64,000 nucleotides of DNA from Numida meleagris (taxonomy: Eukaryota > Chordata > Aves > Galliformes > Numididae). A program made the position numbers and the translations under genes. Of this stretch, positions 38,801 through 52,000 are shown one piece after another (the stretch's first letter is position 1; every line of letters begins with the position of its first letter). Below the pieces are notes generated by a model. That model made no database searches. It was not told where the DNA came from and saw only the letters and a list, made by a program, of their open reading frames with translations. The DNA lies in assembly GCF_002078875.1 (NCBI RefSeq), contig NC_034409.1:103697226-103761225 (forward strand), written 5' to 3'.

Positions 38801-39438
38801 TGGGAATTCATGAGACAGAGCAGAGTCCTGGCCATGCACATGTGTAGGCCTCCAAGTGCACGTCCATCAGCAGGGTGCTCTTGGTGTCACTCACCTCTAG
38901 TCTTTGCATGGTCACCTGAAAGGAAACCTCTGCTATTTATCTTACTTCCTTCCTTCACATTACTTGGAAAATGTTGTCTCAGTCACTGGGAAAGAGCTAG
39001 TAACGAATAACTTCCTCTGGACACAAATGGTGACCGTGACCATATCTGGGGCAATGGCACTATTCATAAATCCAGGTGTGGGAGCGGAGGTGGGCCCTTG
39101 GCTTCTCTGTCTGTTGGGCTTTGGAAGACCTCAGCTCTCCACTCGGTTGTTAGTGCTGACAAAAGAGACTAGGAAATGAGACTCTATAGGGAAAAGGGAA
39201 GACTTGGGCCTAGATTTGGATTGTGTTGCTAAATTTCTCCTACTGAATTTTTAGTGGGACGCAGGGTTTTAGTCCAGTAGTTCAAGCGGTATGCTCTAAT
39301 GTTTTCCTCATTTAAGCGAAACATTGACGTCTAACTAATCGAACTGGTGCTTAGTTACCCCCACATGGAGTAAAATGGAAAAAAAAATTAATGACCAAAC
39401 ACTGAAAATATGACACTGCACAGCTGATTTTTGCAAAG

Positions 39439-39515
39439 ATATATATATATGAGTATATATAGATATGTACATACAGGTATATGTATATATATGCATAAAC
39501 TTAAAAAAAAAAAAA
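39439..39515. repeat. Degenerate TA/TG microsatellite with A13 run
   Basis: ATATATATATATGAGTATAT leads through ATAGATATGTACATACAGGT to TATATGTATATATATGC, followed eight bases later by 13 A. The interruptions suggest an old repeat. Confidence 0.9.
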
Positions 39516-42500
39516 GTGGGATGGCTATTACAGTTGTAAATTGCTTTCTCAGTTACATTTACTCTACATTTATAGTAGTACTGTCACAAGTACTTTCAGG
39601 TTTCAGTGATGGTAGGACACAAAATCTAGAAAATCTTTTCCAAGCATTTGGAGGCACATGTTGGTGGTATGTTACTCAATCTAACTAGGTCATGCACCGC
39701 AGACCTGACAACCACCTCATCTTTGCTGCTGTAGAGCACCCCAAGCTTAGCCTGAATCTAGGCAGCTGAAGGAAGAGTTAAAACCTGAGCTGGTCACTTG
39801 CGCTTTGACATTGGTAAAGTTTGTCTGGTCTGTTGGTCTCTGAGTTTAGTGTTGATGCTTGCTACTGTTTTTTGTTGCACTCTTTATACTGTTTTAGGGC
39901 TAATAAGCCACTACAGGAGCTGAAAATGGGAAAATTCAGTTAGGGCCATGCTTGAAGAAAAATGTTTTGAGCAGAGAGCATGGGCACTTGTTCGGCTCAG
40001 GGATCAAATTGAGTTGTTGGAAGGCTTCTTCTCCACCTCAAGGAATGACAAAGGTCGCTCTCTTTTTCAAGTTTTCCAAATGAAAGGACTCCAGAAGGCA
40101 GGGCTGCTCAGTTCAGCCCAGACCCCAGTCAACATCTCCTCTGGTGTGATGTGCTGTTGGTGCAAGTGGTACGGTTATGGGTAGGTGGAGCCTACATGCA
40201 AGAGGTGAAGAGACATGCCTTATGCTCACATCTGAGCTTGCTCTGGTTGAGGCATGAGGCATAGACTTGCACTTGACAGTGTCTCATGTGAAGTTGCTGT
40301 ACCAAAGTGGTGATTAAGTGCTAACGGCAGAGCAATATTGTCACTTCTTATCCACACAGGACTTTTACAAAGAAAGATACGGGTTGGACCATGTTCATGC
40401 TGTGAAATTGGCACTGATGAAAGCCAATTGGTTTATCTTATTAATGGGAAGCTAACGTATTGGTGATATCGCAGTTCTAGATACTTACATAAGTAAAACA
40501 CCTGAAAACAGAAGTACCTAGAGTTCAATCAGAAGAGTGGTAAATTCACTCTAGAAATAAGGTGCTCTTTTTGTACAGTGACACTAGTGCTTTAGTTTTA
40601 CTATCATTTTACGCTAACAGAAACAAGCAAGTGAAACAGCTGCGCACTTGCACTACTTCACTGCTTACTTCAGCTCCCACACCATTCCTCTCTTGGAGAC
40701 ACTGGCCCAAGTATTTTCAAGGCCATAAAGACAACTGGGCTGGGAACTGTTTTAAGCTTGTCCTCCTCTCAAAAAGCAAAGATGAGTGTGCTCATTTGAT
40801 TCATCGTGACATTGCAAGCACGTGGGATAATGGGAGGAAGTGAGCAGCATAGGATGACAGAGAGCAGCTGGAGGCTAAGGCAGGAATCCTTTTTTAGGGT
40901 CCATTTTGTCTGTCGCTCATGGTAAAATGACAGCCGCTCTAATTCCACCACTTGTCTTGAAATCAGAGGAAAATCTCTATGTGTTATCTCAACCCGGTAG
41001 GGCAATTTGAAAATCACTGTGTTTCTGTGGTAAACAATGACAAGACTCACACTCGTTTCAAAGAGGTGCCACTTCCAGTGGATTCACGAGTGATTCACGA
41101 GCAGAAAACCAACAGCTGACAGTGACAGGTTCCGCCTTATCCCACTGAACAGGCCTGCAAGTAGGAGATCACTCCTTCCCATGATGGATAGAGGAAGCCA
41201 TTCTGGTACAAGACTTTTAAAATAATCCAAGGTAGAATTCCTGGGAATTTACCATCTTCTGCCAAGTAGAGTGTAACAGGACTTCAGCACTCTGTGTTTC
41301 TCTGATAGTCTGAGGAAAGACTTCTGACGAATTAATTTGTACATAAATGCAAATGTTCATCTAGTCTGGCTTTTACCCTTTGTTTTTCCCATTGGTTTAC
41401 ATTTTTAGGAATAGAGAAGGATATTTCTTACAAAACAAATACAAAACAAAATTAAACCCCTTAAACAAACAAACGAAAATGTAATCTTCTGCAAACTAAG
41501 AGTTTTTGAATAATACTTTTATGCTCACCAGCAATAAACTAAGATTTTAAGAGGTTGGGAAATCAACATTTCTTATGCTTACTTATTATTTGAGATGAAG
41601 TCAATTGTTAAAAAAGAAAAAAAAAAGAGTGCTTGGGTAATGAATGATAAGTTATTCGTGTCATTTTTGAAGAGGAAATAACAATGTGCCTTCTGTGAAT
41701 ATTAAGTAAAAGTAACCTTAGGGGGATGGGTTGGGCAGTGTGAGTCATACTCAGGTTTTCAGTTATTGATGTTCTGTGATTGTCAGCCTTTACAAGCTTG
41801 CACTCTATGTATCTTAGTTCCTTCAAGGCAGGTGGAATAAGTTTCTGCAGATCCATATGTTTCCACAATAAGGTACTATGACAGCACATGAAGGAATTTA
41901 TAGTTGTGCTGATTTTTGAACTACCTCTCTGCAGAGCACAGCCTCTCTTGCAAAACAGCATGTAACCATGCTTTTCCCAGGGGCAATGCGGGCACACTTT
42001 GTGTGCTCCAGCCCAGTACATTTCCATGAACTACTTCCCATGCGCCTATTTTGAAAACTCTGTGACTGCTTTAGAAGTGCAGTTTCATTAGCTGTTCCTG
42101 AGAGCTGAGTTTGATGAAGGTAATGGTAGTGGTTAACAAGTCTCTATAACTTTATTGGTATCTTCTGTCTAAGAAACCAGAAAATGTGAAGACTGGGACA
42201 TAAAGCACTCAAAAGTTATAAAGAGGAAGAATTAAATTGCTTATGTGTTGTCCTTTCCAGCTGCTTGTGTGTATGCAGCGTGATATGGTTTCCAATCGCA
42301 CGTTTGTGTGCACTATTTTCTGTGACACTATGTCCTCTTTTAGTGTGCTGGCTGGCTGGTGCTCATTGACTGGGTAGATATTCATTATTACTGGTTCATT
42401 CTCAGCATTCAGCGTGTGGCCCCAGGCCTTATTTACTGCAAACCTTCTAAATCCTGGAGAGACTTCACTCTAATGGATTTCCTCAGTTCCACTTTGACTT

Positions 42501-43184
42501 AATTTATGCCACTATACAGTATGTAAGCACTTGAGATAAAAGTTACCCTTCTGCAATAATGGAATAAGCTTATGTTCTCTCAATAGGAAAGAGCTCTCTG
42601 AAGGGAGGTGGAGAGGAAGTCCAGTGGGCAACAGTCCTTGGACTACAAGGTACCTATATCCCTGTGTTCTGTGGATTGCAGGAGTGGGCCAGCACTGCTG
42701 GGCTTTGACCATTCATAGGGGAATCAGTGGGACTGCCTGACGTATGGTGGTGGCAGAGGCCCTGGTGGTCATTTTGGCCTTGTGGCTGGTGGTCAGAGAG
42801 GGCCATCCATTGCATGTCAAGTCCTTCAGCAGAGACACTTCTGTTGTTGCGAGTGCCTGTGCTGGGCACCAGCATCAGGACATGCAGGCATGGATGGGGT
42901 GTAGGGGGAAAGAAGAGGGAGTTGTTACCCTACTATTCATGTGTGTGTCAATTTATATGCAAATAACTGATAGGTATGGTATCATTTAATTGTAATTGTC
43001 TTAGTAGTGGACCTATATTCAGGATTTAGCACGTGGTGATATAGGATGTAATACACTCCTATAACTACAATTAGAGACAAATTCAAGTAAGAAAAAGAAT
43101 AGTAATTTAGTGCAGTGAATAGCTGTTACAGGCAGCGTGTGTCAGTGTAGCACTAGAGATGCAAAGCAGAGGTTAGGTGATCAG

Positions 43185-43506
43185 GAAATATCAGAGGTGC
43201 AGAGAAGGGCAATTGCCAAGAGGATGGGGCTTTTTGGTTGTGCTCAGTGACAAGACAAGGGGCAATGAATACAAACTGGAACACAGGAAGTTCCATCTGA
43301 ACATGCGAAAGAACTTCTCTGTGGGTGACTGAGTGCCGGAACAGGCTGCCTGGAAAGGTTATGGAGTCTACTTCTCTGGAGATATTCAAGACCTCCTGGA
43401 TGCTTTCCTGTGCAACCTGCTGTAGGGAACCTGCTTTAGCAGGGGGTTGGGGTTGATGTTCTCCAGAGGTCCCTTCTAACACCTATGATTCTGTGATTCT
43501 ATGATT
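43185..43506 (+). mobile_element. CR1 LINE 3' end, sense strand, ~320 bp
   Basis: The sense-strand CR1 body begins near TCAGAGGTGCAGAGAAGGGC, continues with AAGTTCCATCTGAACATGCG, AAAGAACTTCTCTGTGGGTG, CGGAACAGGCTGCCTGG, GGAGATATTCAAGACC and TCCAGAGGTCCCTTCTAACA, and ends CCTATGATTCTGTGATTCTA. The reading frame contains stops and shifts. It belongs to a subfamily different from the GCCCCATCCAACC type. Confidence 0.95.
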
Positions 43507-45189
43507 TGATCATGTTGAGAGTAAGATGTTTCAGTAGCCCCCCTCCTCCCACCAGAAATCAGGAGCCAGGAGACAGTATGACCTGCTCCTCATCTTGTTC
43601 CTCTCATCCCCTTGGTGACAAGCAGTGCAAATGCTCATTTGGAGCCAACTGGTATGACTGGGAGACAGTGCAGCAGGCAGAGAAGCTCTTGCCATCTCCT
43701 GTCCTCTTCAGCCAGGCTGCCAGCTACGTGGAAACAGCGAGGGTATTCTGAGGAAGCAATTGTTCAGCATGCCACAGGAGACAACCTGAGAGGAGCTGGC
43801 GGTCAGTACTCCCCAGCTATTAGCAAGAGCGGAGACAGCTCCTAATAGTCTGGACTCTCAAGTACATTGACAGTCTGCCTAAAATAGAGTGGCAGGGAGT
43901 TTTATGACAATCCTGTAGTCTCTTGGGAAACTCCGATGAAGCAAATGGTTCAATGCAAATAAAAACAGACAGGTCAGGAAGAAGCTTTTCAAGCATAAAA
44001 TACCAGGCCCAGAAATATCAACTGAAAAATGTGCAACCTTTTTTTAATATGAAATCTGTACGAAATTAGCTTTGCCACTTGTAACCATTTCCTCAGCCCC
44101 CACACAGTAGTATTTGCTGCTATGTTTTGTTTAGATTCAAAGCTGTAATGGACCACGATCTATCTGCTTTGTGTGTCTATAAAGCTACATATACATCTCA
44201 GGATTTGTTTAAACAATAATATAAAGTAAAGAGTGGGTAATTTGGGCTGAAATGCTGCCAAATGTATACTTCAGAGTCCTGTAAGGTGCTTAGTTAAGTA
44301 TGTATTTGATTTGAGAATGCTCCTCTGTGTGAAATCAGATGACAAAGGTCCAGGTGGGCTCCAAAACTGGGAGTCAGAGGTGTTGTGAAGACATTTCTAT
44401 TCCTGTTAACCCCTTGATGCGCTCAGAAGGGCTAATCTTTTCCAGACTTTCATGGTGCAAGCCTGGAATTTTCAATAAAAATACAGAAATAAAAGTACAG
44501 ATCAAAGTGCCTACCTTTTGCTGAGTTCAATGACAGTTATTGACAAACTGGGCCAGCTGGAGAGTGTAGGGAAGTGGGAATCATGGTACTGAACTTTAGA
44601 AGTCTGGGGGTAAGCATCTACATGAAAGCTGCTCCCCAGGGCCTTTCTTGCCCTAATTTAGTTACCTGCTTGAGAGTGGGATGAATCATGCACTGCAAAG
44701 CACCCCACCTGGCTGTCTACAAAGGAAGCATGCTCAGTGATTGGAGATTGCATTGAGGGAAGCCTATTTGGGTTAGATGAATCCTGAGTTGGAGGTTTTT
44801 ATGCACAGTTTGATTGATGTTGCAAAGGACAGATTTGTTTTCTTTTACCTTTCACAGCATGATGAAGGTGATTGCAGCTCTGGGAAATACAGTATCTCGT
44901 GTTTTCCTAGGATGCTTTTACTCTTCTGGAAAATCATAATGAAAACTGTGCAACATAATTTTTTTTCCAGGCTTGTATTTGAGATTATCATGAAACCTGT
45001 CAGAAGACATCTCTTTATGGGCAGGTACAGGCTAACTTTTACCCAGAAGTCAAATGTCTTCGTTAGCACGCCTAGCCAAAAAGCCATCCTGGAGAGTAGA
45101 GAAGACCTGAGGTCTGTCTGTACATGTTAGGATATTTAGACTGATTTGTCTACTGCTCTTTCATAAATACATAGAGCCATTAAATTTTT
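43507..45189. other. Non-coding interval
   Basis: Unique sequence between two plus-strand CR1 copies. The 117-codon frame at 44777-45130 matches no family I know. AT-rich from 44.0 to 44.3 kb. Confidence 0.5.
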
Positions 45190-45416
45190 GGGTTGTGCTT
45201 GGGGAATGGCCTCTAGTTGCACCAGCGAAGGTTCAAGTTGGGTATTTGGAAACATTTATTCTCAGAAAGAGAGAGGTGGTGGAGTCATGGAGCTGTTTAA
45301 GAACCATGTGGATGTGGCACTGAGGGACATGGTCAGCGGGCACGGTGGAGGTAGGTTGATGGTTGGACTAGGTGATCTTAGTGATCTTTTCCAACCTTAA
45401 TGATTCTGTGATTCTT
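45190..45416 (+). mobile_element. CR1 LINE 3' end with internal deletion
   Basis: CTCTAGTTGCACCAGCGAAG and GTTCAAGTTGGGTATTTGGA, then TCAGAAAGAGAGAGGTGGTG directly followed by the GTCATGGAGCTGTTTAAGAA block. The translation includes ELFKNHVDVALRDMVSGHGG, typical of the ORF2 C-terminus. The stretch normally lying between the 'AGAGTGGT' and 'GGTGGTGGAGTC' blocks is missing, so this copy has an internal deletion of several tens of bases. It ends TTAATGATTCTGTGATTCTT. Confidence 0.93.
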
Positions 45417-47152
45417 TGTCTACACAGGCACAGTCTGAAGTGATTGTCTGAGAAGGACAGCAGAAACCTGCTACTGCAGTTGAGAAAGGTCTGGATCTAC
45501 TTCTCTGAGGTATGTACAAAAGATTACTCACAGTGGAATACTGGGCAACTAGAAGGGCACTTGATGTAGCATGAGCAGCTATGCTACAGGAAATATTTTA
45601 GAGATGAGGGAGTAAGAGAATAGTTAAGGATAAGAATGCTGTGGAAATAGCGGAGAAGCAGTCTTGGAGAAGCTGTCAGGATTTGTACAAGCTGGGCATT
45701 ACAGGGTAGCCAGAGTCAGGGCAGTCCAAGGAGGTGCAAAGCCAGCATCTAGCTCTTCAGTCTCTCTCTCTCTGCTGGCATCTCACTGTCCTTGGAAAAA
45801 GCAAGTGGGGAGCTGAGCATGAGGCACTCTGGGACTCTCCTGGCAGCATGTCCATGGCACAAAATCACTGTTGTGTGATCTAGCTAACAGCACTGACCGT
45901 TCAGAGCCTGCCCACGCAACCATGCTTTCAGCTGCTACGTGACCTGGCAGTGCAGAGCTTTCACATGACTGAGGGATGAACTATGGCCTCAGAAGATGCA
46001 AAGAGAATATAGCATGTGATATGGAGCTGTTTATAGCAAGGTGTTACTAGTTGCCTTAAAGCAAAATCTTTGCTCCGTGATAAGATCCTTGCACAGTGAG
46101 ATGGGGGGAAAAGTAGATGAGGCCTACTCAGAAGCTAAGAAAGGAGAGCTGAGATATTCTCTAATTGCTAAATGGAGGGTCTGCAGTCACAGGCAGTCAC
46201 TGTACACGTGAGAAAAAGAAAGACAGCTGTTACACGTGTCATCATGAGAAAAAGCAGAACTGACAGAAGAGGGAGACTTAGTAACTGTGAGCAAGAAAAT
46301 ATTCTGCTGTCACTTGTTTCTACTTTTTTTTCTGGGAAATGGGACTTTGTGGGCATACTTTGTAAATAAGATCTCGCCAAAGAATCTCTCTGATGTTGTC
46401 ATTATTTTTATTCCTCCTTCCATAAACAATCCTAATAGAAACTAGCTCTAATAATGTGGTAAAATGTGCCCTCAGGAAAAAAAGACAAGTTGCTTGAAGA
46501 GGAAAATCTCAGAAATATGATTTCTAGCACGGCTTTTATTTAGATCCGGATGCAGAATAATATATATCCATATTTGGCTCAAACTCTTAACATGAGATTT
46601 AGAAATGAAAAAAAGAGGCATCATCTGAACTGAGGACCTGAGAAAACTTATGTTCCAGGCATATCCACATGAGATTTTCCAAGATAAATTAGCAGTGGGC
46701 CAATTTGTAGATGTTCAGCTGGACTTAGCTTTACAGACCGAGATGTGAAAGGAGGCTAAGAACACTTCACACAGCTGTGGAATTTGCAGGGGAAACTGAA
46801 CCTTCATTTGTAGCAGCCCACCAGGAGAAGAAGCAGACAAAAAGGTAGAATTCAATTGCTAGAAACCCTGTTAGCCAAGACTTGCTTCTGGTAGGCATCA
46901 AAGACAAAAAGCAATTGCAGCTCAGTCTATGAGATTTCTCATCTCTGGAAAACATTATTATATTTAATTTGGAAAACAAGAAGATAACGCAGAAATTCAG
47001 GGAGGCTGTTCAGCTGATTGCTGTTGTGGTGATCAAGAAATACTGTCTTGAGGAGAGTTGCTCTCATTTTAAAGCTAGCCAGGATAGAGAATCACAGCAG
47101 CCAGAAGATAGTCCCTTGGATCCAGGCTGTTGAAGTTCAACTCTTGTGTCAA
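45417..47152. other. Non-coding interval
   Basis: Unique sequence with a short (TC)n run at 45761-45773. No gene or transposon recognised. Confidence 0.5.
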
Positions 47153-47303
47153 AAGATCATAGAATGTCTTAAGTTGGAAGAGACTTTAAAGATCATTGAG
47201 CTCCACAACCTGCTGCCGTGGGCAGGGCTGTCTCCCTCCTGCTCAGGCTGCCCAGGGCCCAATCCAACCTGGCCTTGTGGGGCACCACAGCTTCTCTGGG
47301 GCC
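47153..47303 (-). mobile_element. CR1 LINE 3' fragment with small deletion
   Basis: AGATCATAGAATGTCTTAAG, TTGGAAGAGACTTTAAAGAT, GCTCAGGCTGCCCAGGGCCC, AATCCAACCTGGCCTTG, then directly TGGGGCACCACAGCTTCTCT. About 16-20 bases normally between 'GGCCTTG' and 'TGGGGCACC' (the 'AGCACCTCCAGGGA' block) have been lost. Confidence 0.93.
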
Positions 47304-48925
47304 TGCATGCTTCTGCTTTGGGTCTGGGAGTAGGGCAAGAACAGCTGGGCATTTGTCTATTGAATGGGCAGTAAGACTATGAAATGCTGGGTGGTGATAG
47401 ACAGCAGTTAGAACAGAGCATTTTGTAGAGCTTTTAGTAGTCTAAGAGAGCACTGTTCTTCAGGGCCTTGAGTTCCTGCTGTGTCTTAGGCTGCAAGAGA
47501 CAACACAGGCAGTGTGAAAGATGGAGAAGGGTGTTTAAAATTCTCTGATAAAGCTTTAGGCTGCAAGAGCTTTTTATTAATCTACTATTCCCTGTGCTTT
47601 TTATAGGCACACAGTTGAAACACCTAAGATTTTGTAGGGTGGGAGTAATCCTGAAAGCTCTGGTTTCTCTAGGGTATGCAGTTCATTTCTGCGCATAATT
47701 GAAAATTGGCCATGACATCTGCTGTATCTGTCAGACACCAGCACAGATACTGGCAATTAGCAAACTTTCTCATGCAGTAGCTGAACACACTGGTCATCAC
47801 CACAGCAGAGATTAGAACCAGGAACCACATGCTCCAGAGTAAGAAATCCACCGCTGTATGATGTATGAAACAAGTCTTCCTTCTAACCTTGCCAGTTCTC
47901 AGCTCACAGAAGATAAACTTGAGCTACTTTCTCACATTCAGAAATCCTGATGTTCTTGTAGGAAGTGAGAGGTCTAGACAAATGAAAGATTTTAGGCACT
48001 CCTATTTGGGGAACACCCGAGGGAAGGATTGTTCGAGTGATTTGTTTGTACAGTGCCTAAAATAAAGGGGCCCCGATCCATGGCGTTAAGGGAATAGGAA
48101 TAACAACAGTAGTCTTTCCCTTTCCAGTGGAGACTCTTTATGGGATGGATGTAGAACACAGTGGGCTGGGATCTGACCTATGACAGACTTGTAAATTTTT
48201 TTTTTTAAGTTCTGTTCTTTTGACATCTGAATATGACTCGCTCTGTCATTGTGACAAGTGACGAGGAATGCAAGAGTCAGCTCTGCCTTTGGGTATAGGC
48301 AGATAGGTTTCCATTGAAGATGAAGGATATATGTGTCCAAGCATGGAATTTGGAGTAACAGGATTACATCCTTTAAGTTCTGCATACATAGTGACCACAC
48401 CACAAGTTGTTGATTTTATAGCTAGTGATTTTCTCCATGTGACAGCCAAAAGATATCTCTTTTCAAGGACTGACAGCCCTGTATGAATGTTTTGTCTACA
48501 GAGGATGCCCACATGTCGTGGGGCATTTACTGAGATGTGAAGGCATTGACTTGAATAAGAGCTGAGCACCTAGTGTTCCCAGCTCAGCTTGGCTCCCCTC
48601 TGGTGGATTTGAGGCACAGAGAGGGAGGGAATTCAGCTGTTAGGATCTTCCCTTTTTTTCAAATGTAACTACATAGAAAAGTAAATAAGTGTTTTCAAAC
48701 CGAGCATCCTCTCACTCCTCAGTAATGATGATGCTGTTATGTGTGCTGCAGCCTTTTCCTCTTTTGGCCTGTTAGCAGTTCATGCTACAGTGGAAGCTGC
48801 TTACTGCTGAATTTCACTTGAGAGGCAGCTGCTCTTCATGTGGTGGGGTCACCAAGAGTAGAAGCTGTCAAAGTGAGCTGGACCTTTCAGGGTTACAAGC
48901 TGCTTTTGATGTGTTGTCCTGATCA
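47304..48925. other. Non-coding interval holding a possible exon
   Basis: No repeat recognised. It includes the membrane-segment frame at 47669-47853 and overlapping minus-strand frames at 48086-48569 that match nothing I know. Confidence 0.45.
47669..47853 (-). other. Exon-like frame with one predicted membrane segment
   Basis: On the minus strand a plausible acceptor (pyrimidine-containing CTTGTTTCATACATCATACA then G) ends at 47854. The open frame that follows reads VDFLLWSMWFLVLISAVVMT, SVFSYCMRKFANCQYLCWCL and about 20 further residues before a TAG. Residues 3-25 form a clear hydrophobic helix, followed by the basic MRK and several Cys, the topology of a single-pass membrane protein. There is no obvious ATG start at the 5' end, so if real this is an internal or last exon. 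I recognise no family, and a chance frame is at least as likely. Confidence 0.2.
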
Positions 48926-49045
48926 AAGAATCATACAATCATTAAGGTTGGAAAAGACCTTTAAAGTCATCCGGTCCAACCGTCACCCATTCCCACCATG
49001 CCCACTGACCACGTCCCTGAGTGCCACATCTCCATCATCTCCTCA
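48926..49045 (-). mobile_element. CR1 LINE 3' fragment, ~120 bp
   Basis: AAGAATCATACAATCATTAA, GGTTGGAAAAGACCTTTAAA and GTCATCCGGTCCAACCGTCA, then CCATGCCCACTGACCACGTC and CCTGAGTGCCACATCTCCAT. This is the subfamily whose sense strand reads 'ATGTGGCACTGAGGGACATG', also seen at 45.3 and 56.0 kb. Confidence 0.93.
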
Positions 49046-52000
49046 TGCATCAGAGCTCCTGAGTAATGGCCTCATAAACACCTTGCAGAGGTGCCTTGGT
49101 CTTACAGAGTCCAATCTCATCGCTTATGGTAGGTGGTGAGTAGTACTGCAGGCTAATGCTGAGATAAACTGCTCAGCTAAGAAGTTGGATAGGTCAGAGC
49201 TGCCTTCAGCAGGGAAAAGTATCCTGATCCTTGCCGAACTCTTATCCTTGCTGTTTTACCCTGCAGTTCATTGAGCATGAGAGGACATCTCTTGCCTTTT
49301 TTTCTGATTTCTCTGTCACTGAATTGTGTAATTAATGACTTTAATATGGCAATCAAAACATGAGGCAGTAACAGAGGCACTCTGGCAACCAAACCAAGTG
49401 AAAACCCCTGTAAGATTAATGCTCTTGTTCTTTCTCCCATGGTAAAATGTTTGTATTTTAGGAGAGAAAATGTTTTCAGCTGTGCACAGAAGGGTTTTTA
49501 TTTAAGTGACCGCAATTTCAGAGTTTCCATTGTGTTCTCCTTCTCCTCCTTCTCTTTCTTTATGAACAAACTAGTATCATTTATTTAAAATTCTCCCTGT
49601 TTTCATTGGAATGTAGTTAATTGACTTGGAAGGAGTATAATCTCTTGAAGAAAAACATGCTTACCATGTAAACAGCTCCTTCTCAAAAGGTTTGCAAAAA
49701 AGCAGATTATGTACAAATTCTTAGAATGCTCCTTCGTGCCAAATGCTGTTGAATTTTCTTGTACTGGTCAAGTTCTAGCATCAAAATATGACATTTTTAT
49801 GATTATTTATCCTGTTTATTAACTAATATATAGCTGTGATAATCTAATTGCTAATGATCTTAGTATGGCCGTATAAGCTGTTCACAGCAATAGCACAAAC
49901 CACATGCAATTTGGCTGGTTTTGAGTTTAAGCAGGGAAGTAAAAATTACTGGGTTTTGCATGAAACTGTCTGGCCCATGAACCTTTCATCAAATCTGCAA
50001 GAATAACTTATTTGTTTTTGGTTCCCCCCTGCCTCTTCTCTCTACACACACCCCTATATTATGGAAAAACTTAAATGAACGTTGTGTTTTTGTTATGTAA
50101 CTTCAGGCCAGTGGCTGAAAATCAGGCATATGATAGGTTTCCTGGTTACTGATTGACCAAAATCAGTGTCTTTGTGTATACATAGGCATACCAATGTATC
50201 TCACTGCTGTGGCCCGTTCTTCATGAAATGTTGATAAAATAGTTGATGCCGTGTGCTTAAGAGCCAGACCAAGCCCAATTGGGCAGCCCAGGTGGGACAC
50301 AGCTGCCTCAATTTCAGTGTAAATGTTTGGATTCAAAATTTACCTCCCCTACTATGTTGCCACAGAGGCAGCTGAAGTCTGAGCTTGTCTATATCTCTAA
50401 GAGAGCAGCTAAGATGCTATTTTTGAGTGTTATGGCATCTCTTGATGGGGCCTCCATCTTTTGCCCAACCACCCTGAAGTCCATACTAGCATCAAGCTGG
50501 TGGGACCTGAGCCAGTCTTATGAGACATTTCTACGTGTTGGACTGGAGCTGTGTTGGCAGTAAGGAGACCTGCTCTGCTCTTGGATGTGTGAGGGAGGCA
50601 CAGTCCTGTGATCAGTGGTGACATGGGGCTGAGACCGCTGCTGGCTTGCACTCTTCTGGCTTGGGCAGAGCTGGCATGCAGTCGCTTGCTGTGTCTGATG
50701 GTACAGACATGCCCCATAAGCCCCCAGCCCAGCTCTTCAGGCAATAGAGAAGAGGAGCCTGACTGCATGTTGTAGTATTACTACTGTATGTATGTTGAAT
50801 AGGAAGGCCAGGCACAGGCAGCTGGTGGAGGCATCGGGGCAGCAGCCTATCTGGGAGGAAGGAAAGGGGCAACGCTGCCCCTCTGTCCTCTTTGTCAGCC
50901 TTGGAAAGACTGGGCAAGATGCTGCTGCTCTCCAGGAAGGAGTCTGAGTGTCTGGGACTGCAACAATCCTGATGGCAGGAGTCACTGCCCATTTGTCTTC
51001 CTCAGTAGCAGGACCAGCAAACCCTGGATTTCCAGTCTCTGTACCTGATTCTTCATCTAGCACTGCCCCTTTGTCTACCCCTTACCCCCATGTGCTCCTT
51101 AGCTTGGGGCAGCAAATTTCAATTTTGTTGACACAGCTGAGAAGCCTTTCGCTGGCTTTGCGAGGGAGAGGGCTTTTCTGAAAACTGCTGATGGCATCTA
51201 AGTCCCAGAGAGGGTCAAGATTGAGACATACCCATGTTTTTGGCACTTCCTGTGGCTGGCTCAGCAACCTGCACTTTGTGGCTCTTGCTTGAAGGCATGC
51301 TGCTCTCATGCCTCTTTGTGGGAACTGAGGCTCCCATATCTTGGATGCTGTGAAATCCCCATGGCAACCTCGCATCTGAAAATTAGGCATGGCCTCACAA
51401 AGTGAAGCGATGCCCTGGAAAGACTCATGCTAAGTCAAAGAATAATGGACAAAGGCAAGTCTGGGAAAGAAATTCCTGATGTTGGACTTACTAGGCTTTG
51501 ACAGATACATGGTCTTTCCAGTTTTTGCTCTCTGTTCCTTCAAAAAAGGTTTGTACTACTATATTTTGAATATTTCATTACTTCTAAGGAGCAACATAAC
51601 CTCAGAGAAATGAATGGATGGCTCAGAAAGGGAAGTTTGTTCAAAGACATGACTGAGGGGGGGAAATGAGAGCACTTGTGCTTCATTTCTCACAGATCAG
51701 GGATGTATTTAGCCAAACTCTGTAGCTCTGCTGTACAAAAGTACACAAACATGTTTTATTCACACACAGAATTACTGAGTTTTTTTGTGCAGTTCGGGAG
51801 GGAGGCAGGCAGGGAGTGGCTGGACTGAGAAGGGCTTTTTGTTCTCATTTTGCCTTTGGCAAATGCTCCGACTCCAGCAGTGTTTGGAGAAGGGCTGAGA
51901 TTCTCTGCTGAAAGGTGCAGAGGAGTGCTAGGCACTGCAGCCCATTCTGCAGGCACAACGTCCATACGTGTGCAGTGTGGGCCTAGCTGTGCTACAGGCA

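Larger units (their letters stand above)
33231..43184. other. 10 kb non-coding stretch without recognisable transposons
   Basis: No CR1 tail, LTR or gene is recognised. Small features are a 14-base perfect palindrome at 34492-34505, a T-rich run at 35798-35821, an AT microsatellite at 39439-39494 with an A13 run just after it, and a 10-base direct repeat GATTCACGAG at 41081-41090 and 41092-41101. The frames of 106-139 codons seen here carry no recognisable domain. Confidence 0.5.

Noticed and set aside
42727..42989. Overlapping hydrophobic frames (VVILALWLVV)
   Set aside because: Read from a GTGG-rich stretch in two frames at once. No acceptor, donor or known family.
50280..51390. Cluster of overlapping 94-126 codon frames on both strands
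   Set aside because: No domains, no splice structure, and frames on both strands fit a GC-richer patch.
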